This document shows positions 58,670 through 64,000 of a stretch of DNA of 64,000 bases, in pieces; the first letter of the stretch is position 1; each line of letters starts with the position of its first letter. The notes beneath the pieces are model-generated. The model did not search any database and was not told the origin of the DNA. It worked only from the letters and a program-made list of their open reading frames with translations. Origin of the DNA: Acinetobacter lwoffii (GTDB taxonomy: Bacteria > Pseudomonadota > Gammaproteobacteria > Pseudomonadales > Moraxellaceae); the NCBI RefSeq assembly GCF_015602705.1, contig NZ_CP059081.1:2737702-2801701 (forward strand), given 5' to 3'. A program made the position numbers and the translations under genes.

Positions 58670-59320
58670 ATGAATTCCAAACTCTCTAAAGCATTAGGTT
58701 TAGGATTATTCACAAGTGTGATTAGCGTAGCTGCATTTGCCGAGCCACCGGTTCAACCAGGTGAAACACTTGAAAGCTTGTCTAAAGCTAAAATTAGTAC
58801 CAAGGTGAATGGTCAGGAAGCCTCTTTAGAAAGCTTGGTGAACTCTGGTCAAATCCGTCTGGTCGATCCGCGTGCAGCAGTACCGCAACCAACCATGCCA
58901 AACACACAAGCACCGATGCCCAATGATCCAACAATGACTCAGGCACCAAACTCAGGCACTGTTTCCCCTCAACCGCCTGTCACAGAACCAGGCATGAATG
59001 AATCAGAGGTGCCGGCCAATCTGGTTGAACCAGCCATGGAATCAGAAGTAGAAGCAAGCACGTCTATGACGATGCCTCAACAACCAGCACTGGAAGAACA
59101 ACAAGCAGCTGTACCAGCAATGTCTGAAGAGCAACAGCAAGCAGCTATTGCTTCAGAACAACCGATGCCTGAAGCACAGCAACAAGCGGCTGTGACTGAA
59201 GCAGATGTGAGCAATGAACAAACTGAAATTGCAGCTCAATCTGATGCAGAGCCAGTACTGATGGAAGAACCTTTGAATGCTGCACCTGAAGTGCCGGCTG
59301 CGGTAGAACTCGAACAATAA
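58670..59320 (+). CDS. Exported Gln/Pro/Glu-rich protein
   Basis: A protein of about 216 aa from ATG 58670 (MNSKLSKALGLGLFTSVIS; ATG 58658 is also in frame, neither has a strong ribosome-binding site). The signal peptide cleaves near AAFA-EPP. A short folded segment (ETLESLSKAKISTKVNGQEA) is followed by about 140 residues of Pro, Met, Gln, Glu and Ala with loose repeats EEQQAAVP, EEQQQAAI and EAQQQAAV. Likely a periplasmic or surface disordered protein. Function unknown. Confidence 0.72.
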   Translation: MNSKLSKALGLGLFTSVISVAAFAEPPVQPGETLESLSKAKISTKVNGQEASLESLVNSGQIRLVDPRAAVPQPTMPNTQAPMPNDPTMTQAPNSGTVSPQPPVTEPGMNESEVPANLVEPAMESEVEASTSMTMPQQPALEEQQAAVPAMSEEQQQAAIASEQPMPEAQQQAAVTEADVSNEQTEIAAQSDAEPVLMEEPLNAAPEVPAAVELEQ

Positions 59321-59352
59321 TCTGAAACTCATTTATTTATTGTTTCTCTCAT

Positions 59353-59384
59353 AAAAAAACCAGAGTGTGCCTCTGGTTTTTTTT
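59353..59384. terminator. Bidirectional terminator between exported protein gene and kup
   Basis: AAAAACCAGAG-tgtgc-CTCTGGTTTTT flanked by A and T runs between convergent genes. Confidence 0.92.
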
Positions 59385-59400
59385 ATGCTTTTTATTTTAT

Positions 59401-61281
59401 TTACATCTGAATCTGGGTGCCCAGCTCGACCACACGGTTGGGTGGAATTTGATAGAAATCACTGACCGGACTGGTATTGCGCTGCATAGAAATAAACAGC
59501 TTTTCCCGCCACGGTGCCATGCCCTCACCCACAGTATGCATAATCCGTTCACGTGAAATAAAGAAACTGATCTGCATCAGGTCATATTCAAAATCCCATT
59601 GCTCATAGGCCTGTTGTAAAGCTTCCGGAATATTCGGCTGATCCTTAAAACCATAATAGATAAACACCCGGTAAAAATGCTCACTCAGTTTTCCCAGTTC
59701 AATCCGGTCCTGCCTGTCAACAAAAGGAATATCCCGGGTAATCACCGTCAACATGATATTGCGTTCATGCAAGACCTTATTGTGCTTAATATTATGCAAC
59801 ATGGCATGCGGAACAATATTTGGTGTACCGGTCAGGAAAATGGCATCGCCTGGCACAAACTTGGTGCCTTCCCCCATCGAAATACTTTTAATAAACAGAT
59901 CAATCGGCAAGGCATCCTGTTCCAGCCGGTTCAGTACCAACGCACGCCCGTCTTTCCAGGTCATGAGAATCGTAAACAGTACCGCACCAATCAGAATTGG
60001 CACCCAGCCACCCGAAGCGATTTTCAAGGACGTTGAGGCCACAAAGACTAAATCCAGTGCCAGGAATGGTACAGCAAATAACGCTACTTTCCAGACCGGC
60101 CAACGCCAGAAGCCATAGGCCAGAATCGAGATCAAAATGGTGCCGCAGAGCATGGTCATGGTCACCGCAACGCCATAAGCACTGGCCAGATTGGCACTAT
60201 TTTCAAACAGTAAAATCAGGATCAGCACCGAGATAAACAACATCCAGTTAATGAAAGGCAGATAAATCTGGCCACGCTCCAATGCAGAGGTATGCTTGAC
60301 TGACAGGCGCGGCAAATAACGCAATTGAATGGCTTGATTGACCATAGAAAATACCCCAGTAATGACCGCCTGTGAGGCAATCACCGCCGCTGCAGTCGCC
60401 AGTCCAATCATCGGAAATAAGGCCCAGTCGGGCAGCAGCATATAGAAAGGATTCGCCAGTGCTTCAGGACTACGCAGTAACAAGGCGCCTTGCCCGGCAT
60501 AATTCAGCAATAAACATGGCAAGACAATAATGAACCAGGCCAGACGAATCGGCAGACGGCCAAAATGCCCCATATCGGCATAAATCGCTTCACCCCCAGT
60601 CATGGTCAGAATCACCGCCCCCATGGTCAGAAAAGCCACATAGGGCTGATCGACCACAAAATGATAGGCCCAGTAGGGATTCACCATCCAGAGTACAAAC
60701 GGGGTCTGGATGATGCTCCACAAACCAAAACCGCCAATCGACAAAAACCAGAGCATGGTTAAAGGTCCAAAAAACTTGCCCATCGTGGCTGTGCCGTGTC
60801 GCTGAACCATAAACAGCCCGGCCAAAATCCCGATGGATAAAGGCACCAGCCACTGATTGAAAATGGGCGTGGCAATACTCAGGCCTTCAATGGCTGATAG
60901 CACGGAGATTGCCGGGGTAATAATCCCGTCACCGAAAAATAGCGATGCGCCGACAAAACCCAAAGCGATCAGGAATATTTTCTTTTGATCAGAGATTCGT
61001 GTGGTACGCAGGTTTAATGCCAACAGTGACATGATCCCGCCTTCGCCGTTGTTATCGGCACGCATGATTACCATGACGTATTTAAAGCTGATGGTAAGCA
61101 TCATGCACCAGAAAATCAGGGACAGGATGCCGAGTACAGAAGCTTCGCTAATGGCGAGATGTGCGGTAAGGAAGCATTGGCGCAGTGCATACAGCGGACT
61201 GGTACCAATATCTCCGAAAACGACCCCAAGCGCAGCCAGTGTAATCACCGGGAGAGCTGCCTTTTGTGCAGTGCTTTGCAT
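59401..61281 (-). CDS. kup: Potassium uptake protein Kup
   Basis: A 626-aa KUP/HAK/KT potassium-proton symporter with 12 predicted helices. Diagnostic segments: [18 protein letters not shown] at the N-terminus, [33 protein letters not shown] and [18 protein letters not shown]. The C-terminal cytoplasmic domain of about 170 residues is full length. Constitutive low-affinity K uptake is the family role. Single gene, convergent with the Q/P-rich protein gene. Confidence 0.95.
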   Translation of the reverse strand: MQSTAQKAALPVITLAALGVVFGDIGTSPLYALRQCFLTAHLAISEASVLGILSLIFWCMMLTISFKYVMVIMRADNNGEGGIMSLLALNLRTTRISDQKKIFLIALGFVGASLFFGDGIITPAISVLSAIEGLSIATPIFNQWLVPLSIGILAGLFMVQRHGTATMGKFFGPLTMLWFLSIGGFGLWSIIQTPFVLWMVNPYWAYHFVVDQPYVAFLTMGAVILTMTGGEAIYADMGHFGRLPIRLAWFIIVLPCLLLNYAGQGALLLRSPEALANPFYMLLPDWALFPMIGLATAAAVIASQAVITGVFSMVNQAIQLRYLPRLSVKHTSALERGQIYLPFINWMLFISVLILILLFENSANLASAYGVAVTMTMLCGTILISILAYGFWRWPVWKVALFAVPFLALDLVFVASTSLKIASGGWVPILIGAVLFTILMTWKDGRALVLNRLEQDALPIDLFIKSISMGEGTKFVPGDAIFLTGTPNIVPHAMLHNIKHNKVLHERNIMLTVITRDIPFVDRQDRIELGKLSEHFYRVFIYYGFKDQPNIPEALQQAYEQWDFEYDLMQISFFISRERIMHTVGEGMAPWREKLFISMQRNTSPVSDFYQIPPNRVVELGTQIQM

Positions 61282-61362
61282 ATATTGTCTTCGTTTTTAA
61301 CAAGCATTTTTGCGAATCATAGCACCGCATTAAAAGTTTTTCTGCAAATCAATTGTTTCAGC

Positions 61363-61391
61363 TTGGCACAGCTGGTTTTTTTCGCTATTAT
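61363..61391 (+). promoter_or_regulatory. Promoter of tRNA-Ser
   Basis: TTGGCA, 17-bp spacer, TATTAT, ending 11 bp before the tRNA; close to consensus. Confidence 0.75.
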
Positions 61392-61402
61392 CCTCGGCCT
61401 AT

Positions 61403-61493
61403 GGTGAGGTGTCCGAGTGGCTGAAGGAGCACGCCTGGAAAGTGTGTAAACGTTTATAGCGTTTCGAGGGTTCGAATCCCTCTCTCACCGCCA
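61403..61493 (+). tRNA. tRNA-Ser (GGA)
   Basis: 91 nt with a long variable arm and encoded CCA. Acceptor GGTGAGG/TCTCACC type pairing, anticodon stem CACGC-CTGGAAA-GTGTG giving GGA. Confidence 0.96.
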
Positions 61494-61500
61494 GAATTTA

Positions 61501-61531
61501 AAAACCCGAATCACATGATTCGGGTTTTTTT
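61501..61531 (+). terminator. tRNA-Ser terminator
   Basis: AAAACCCGAATCA-catg-style stem (AACCCGAATCACATGATTCGGGTT is the palindromic core) followed by TTTTT. Confidence 0.92.
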
Positions 61532-61953
61532 ATATTTAATTTTATCCATCATCCCATCAGTAAAAAAAATTATCTGCTTAGATCTTAAAATATTATTATC
61601 TATCGCCTTAGGCAAAGGCATTGAATTAATACCAGTCCTCGTTCATAAAAATCTTTTGCAACACAACACTTACGCTCGATTCTATTTTTAAAAATCTTCA
61701 TTTTTCATCAGCCAAAAAACTGATGAATTGTGCAGTTTCTGTACGCCATTCATTTCAGGTTTTTATTTATGTGTTCAAACAAAAAACAGGCACAGAAATA
61801 GCTTAATTTTATTGTCATCAAAGCTATGTTATGTTGCTTATAAATCAACTAAAAGGAGAATAAAAACCACAGGATAGAAAGAAATAACCAAGTGAACCGA
61901 GCCATTCAAATTTGAAGTTAAAAAATAGATACACTGCTATTCGGAGAGCGAAC
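61532..61953. other. AT-rich intergenic region
   Basis: About 420 bp, strongly AT-rich, with no gene supported. A ribosome-binding-like AAAAGGAGAATAAA at about 61850 is not followed by a start codon in frame with any ORF. Nothing else recognised. Confidence 0.5.
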
Positions 61954-62181
61954 ATGAATAACAGCGCAAACTATGCCAAACAGATTAAAAATGCAAAACG
62001 TGGCGGTTATACCCCAACTATTGCCAAGGACATCAATAAACATAAAATTCAAAAAGCCTTGAGACTCATCGAACAGTGGAGAAGCCTCGCTCAAGAACTC
62101 AAACCTCAAATGCATTTTGATATGGCCTTTACTTTAGAGGAATGTGCACAAGAATTAGATCGCATCCTGAAAAACAGATAA
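61954..62181 (+). CDS. Small basic hypothetical protein
   Basis: A 75-aa protein from ATG 61954 (MNNSANYAKQIKNAKRGGYT), six bases after GGAGAG; the frame is open to 61912. It is basic at the N-terminus and helical at the C-terminus (FTLEECAQELDRILKNR), probably cytosolic and possibly nucleic-acid binding from charge alone. No family recognised. It is followed by a terminator. Confidence 0.65.
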   Translation: MNNSANYAKQIKNAKRGGYTPTIAKDINKHKIQKALRLIEQWRSLAQELKPQMHFDMAFTLEECAQELDRILKNR

Positions 62182-62228
62182 ACCTTATAACCGACTCATA
62201 TCCAGAACCAGTCCTGTGCTTTCACCCT

Positions 62229-62260
62229 CGCCCATATCTTCACATATGGGCGATTTCTTT
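62229..62260 (+). terminator. Terminator of the small basic protein gene
   Basis: CGCCCATAT-cttcac-ATATGGGCG followed by ATTTCTTT. Confidence 0.75.
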
Positions 62261-62345
62261 GCGCATAGCCCAAAACAGAACTTTTCATCCATCGGGTCAA
62301 AATAAACAAATCCTGCCGAAACAGTTTAAACGGTTATTTTTTGGC

Positions 62346-62373
62346 TTGCGTGACCAAAAAAAATCTGTAAAAT
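62346..62373 (+). promoter_or_regulatory. Promoter of tRNA-Thr copy 2
   Basis: TTGCGT, 16-bp spacer, TAAAAT, 12 bp before the tRNA. Confidence 0.6.
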
Positions 62374-62385
62374 GCACTCCACCAT

Positions 62386-62461
<76 letters not shown>

Positions 62462-62537
62462 TATCTTAGCCTCGCTTTTTAGTGAGGCTTTGATGTTTCT
62501 GGGTTTTGGTATTTTCAGCTGAGTCTTCTTGCACTTT

Positions 62538-63386
62538 CTAGTGCTTCGATTGTGCCGTCACTTGCACATATCTCACAATCCCTTCCTGATATAATTTTCG
62601 GCATAGTTTCGCTGTCATCTGAATTTTAAAATGATCCAGTTTTGAACCTTGAGCCTGATCATCTGATGCTTTTGAATTCAAAGTTTTTTGCACATAATCC
62701 GCAAAGCCTGAAAATACCGGCTCGGACAGATCCTGAATCTGGATATTTTTAAATTCAAAACGATCCAGACAGGCATATAATGCACCCACTGTCATTAAAT
62801 CTTTTAAATTCACATCGGCAGATTTCAATAAAAACTGATATTTACGCCGTTGTAATGCATTTAAATTTTCCCAACGCTCGGACAAAACCAGATGATGAAA
62901 ACCAATCCGTGCATTTGAATTTAAAACACTGCGGACCTGCTCCAAGAATAAAGGCACAGGACTGTGATAAGCCGCATCCAGGCACAACACCACATCAAAA
63001 CGCTGGGAAAATGGCAATTCTTTTAAACGCAAAAATGACGCCTGATAAATGGCATTCAGTTCTGGTAAATATTGCTGAATATTAGCCACACAGGCAGCCT
63101 GCAGCTCAACCCCGGCCAGATATTGCACCTGATAATGTTGCTGCCAGTGCAGCAAGCTGGCGCCCTGACCGCAGCCCAAATCCAGCAGTTTATCTTTTGA
63201 ATTTAAATTTACAGTTTGCGCAAGGTGATCGGCCAGCATACGACAGGCAGCCGCATAATCCTGCTGACCTGCTTGCCAATACCCTAAATTGCTCCAGGGC
63301 AATTGCGCGTGATCGCCCAACACAGCGGCATCAATTGCATACTTGTGCTGGGGAAGATGCTGACGCAGTGCCTGAAGCCATTGCAT
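62538..63386 (-). CDS. Class I SAM-dependent methyltransferase
   Basis: A 282-aa enzyme. Motif I is LLDLGCGQGASLLHW (about residues 67-81), motif II-III region RFDVVLCLDAAYHSPVPLFL, and the post-motif IGFHHLVLSERW fits small-molecule methyltransferases such as cyclopropane/UbiE-like enzymes. Substrate unknown. It lies three bases downstream of the flavin oxidoreductase gene on the same strand, so the two form an operon; this neighbourhood occurs with cyclopropane-fatty-acid-type lipid modification clusters, an inference only. Confidence 0.82.
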   Translation of the reverse strand: MQWLQALRQHLPQHKYAIDAAVLGDHAQLPWSNLGYWQAGQQDYAAACRMLADHLAQTVNLNSKDKLLDLGCGQGASLLHWQQHYQVQYLAGVELQAACVANIQQYLPELNAIYQASFLRLKELPFSQRFDVVLCLDAAYHSPVPLFLEQVRSVLNSNARIGFHHLVLSERWENLNALQRRKYQFLLKSADVNLKDLMTVGALYACLDRFEFKNIQIQDLSEPVFSGFADYVQKTLNSKASDDQAQGSKLDHFKIQMTAKLCRKLYQEGIVRYVQVTAQSKH

Positions 63387-63389
63387 GGA

Positions 63390-64000
63390 TTAATAACCCA
63401 GTTGCGGAGCCACCTCAACCACAGGTTTTAAACCCTGAAATGGTAAAGGCGCACCAAAGATTTCTGCAATCTTCATCGCTGAGGTCACTGCCGATTCCAG
63501 AATCGGCAAACCGTCACATGACCATGAACCGCAGAAGAAGACCTTACGGTTGGCATCCAGATGACGTTGCTGCAATTCCTTATTCAGTGCCACCGTATTA
63601 GCATCGACGACTGCACGTGTCAGCATTACCGATTTGATCACTTTCTTCGGATCAATGTCGGTTACCGGACGCCAGGTCTGAAACACGGCCGACTTGCCAA
63701 CCAAAGAAGGTTCAATCGAGTTAAGCCACACGGTAAATTGCTGACGAGTAAATTTACGGTCCATCATATAGCTGAGTACGGCCCAGTCTTTACGTTTTGG
63801 CGGCATCACGCTGGCATCGGTATGAATCACCAGTTCGCCCTGTTCGAATTTGAATTTCTTCAATAATTCAATTTCACTGGCAAACTGTACCGGATCCAGA
63901 AATTGCTCAATTTTGGTGGTCGGGGTCGCGACAATCACCCGGTCAAACAGTTTTGAATAACCGGCCGCATTTTCAACTTTGACCTGATCGCCCTGCTCTT
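63390..64000 (-). CDS. C-terminal part of a flavin amine oxidase-like protein (5' end outside window)
   Basis: The frame is open to the right edge, giving about 203 C-terminal residues. RVIVATPTTKIEQFLDP matches the substrate/FAD domain of COG2907-type NAD(P)/FAD-dependent oxidoreductases, and VFFCGSWSCDGLPILESAVTSAM is the C-terminal FAD-binding segment with the conserved Gly and Glu. In other bacteria such proteins neighbour cyclopropane synthase and SAM methyltransferase genes, and a methyltransferase gene follows here. Truncated by the window, not a pseudogene. Confidence 0.8.
   Translation of the reverse strand, partial: EQGDQVKVENAAGYSKLFDRVIVATPTTKIEQFLDPVQFASEIELLKKFKFEQGELVIHTDASVMPPKRKDWAVLSYMMDRKFTRQQFTVWLNSIEPSLVGKSAVFQTWRPVTDIDPKKVIKSVMLTRAVVDANTVALNKELQQRHLDANRKVFFCGSWSCDGLPILESAVTSAMKIAEIFGAPLPFQGLKPVVEVAPQLGY

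Noticed and set aside
62467..62491. Terminator after tRNA-Thr copy 2
   Set aside because: AGCCTC...GAGGCT hairpin exists but is not followed by a T-run; kept only as possible weak hairpin.

Overview
The window is chromosomal DNA of an Acinetobacter-type gammaproteobacterium (Moraxellaceae). This rests on recognised protein sequences and gene order, not on a database search: RpoB, RpoC, H-NS, FadB and ArgH of Acinetobacter type; the tRNA(Thr-Tyr-Gly-Thr)-tuf-tRNA(Trp)-secE-nusG-rplKAJL-rpoBC block; argH divergent from an algZ-algR-hemC-hemD-hemX-hemY cluster; and a type II secretion locus gspN-gspC-gspD. Most of the window is conserved core genome. No insertion sequence, prophage, integron or CRISPR array was seen. 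Layout: 1-1250 holds the edge of a minus-strand gene, a DUF4442 gene and a glycine-zipper lipoprotein. From 1271 to 15518 the minus strand carries the transcription/translation block, read from a tRNA promoter near 15500 down to the rpoC terminator; it contains leader and attenuator hairpins and two REP-like palindromic elements. From 15548 to 29436 the minus strand carries trpE, gph, an FHA protein, gspDCN, hns, a thioesterase, the haem genes hemYXDC, and the algR/algZ two-component pair. From 29427 the plus strand has argH and yggX, followed by a repeated candidate small-RNA module. The minus strand then has pgsA, a TesB-like thioesterase and uvrC. A stand-alone ClpB-D2-like AAA+ protein, a PH-domain membrane protein and the fadB-fadA operon follow. 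From 40.9 to 46.9 kb lies a patch of poorly characterised small genes, AT-rich at 40.9-42.4 kb: a GRDP-like protein, a coupled zinc-ribbon/partner pair, an Ala/Lys/Glu-rich exported protein, cupin-methyltransferase TehB, envelope hypotheticals, two tRNA-Phe genes and a GNAT protein. From 47.0 to 54.7 kb the histidine genes hisB-hisH, hisA and hisF are interleaved with a DUF805 protein with a pilin-like tail, a DEDDy exonuclease, an EamA transporter, two membrane/RNA-binding proteins and thrB. From 54.9 to 64 kb come a His-box hydroxylase and divergent AraC regulator with duplicated 42-bp operator-like repeats, an aquaporin remnant, a membrane-anchored NUC endonuclease, a Q/P-rich exported protein, kup, tRNA-Ser, a second identical tRNA-Thr(UGU), a methyltransferase and the C-terminal part of a flavin oxidoreductase that runs off the right edge. 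Functionally, the left third supplies RNA polymerase, ribosome-stalk and elongation components as one co-regulated unit. The AlgZ/AlgR-haem cluster and gspNCD serve envelope regulation, haem supply and secretion. FadBA performs beta-oxidation, and the his, thr, trp and arg genes are scattered single steps of amino-acid synthesis. No large unknown multi-gene system was found. The candidates most worth a second look are the 42-bp repeats flanking the hydroxylase, the orphan Hsp100-like ATPase, the AT-rich three-gene cassette, and the repeated terminator-linked module after yggX.
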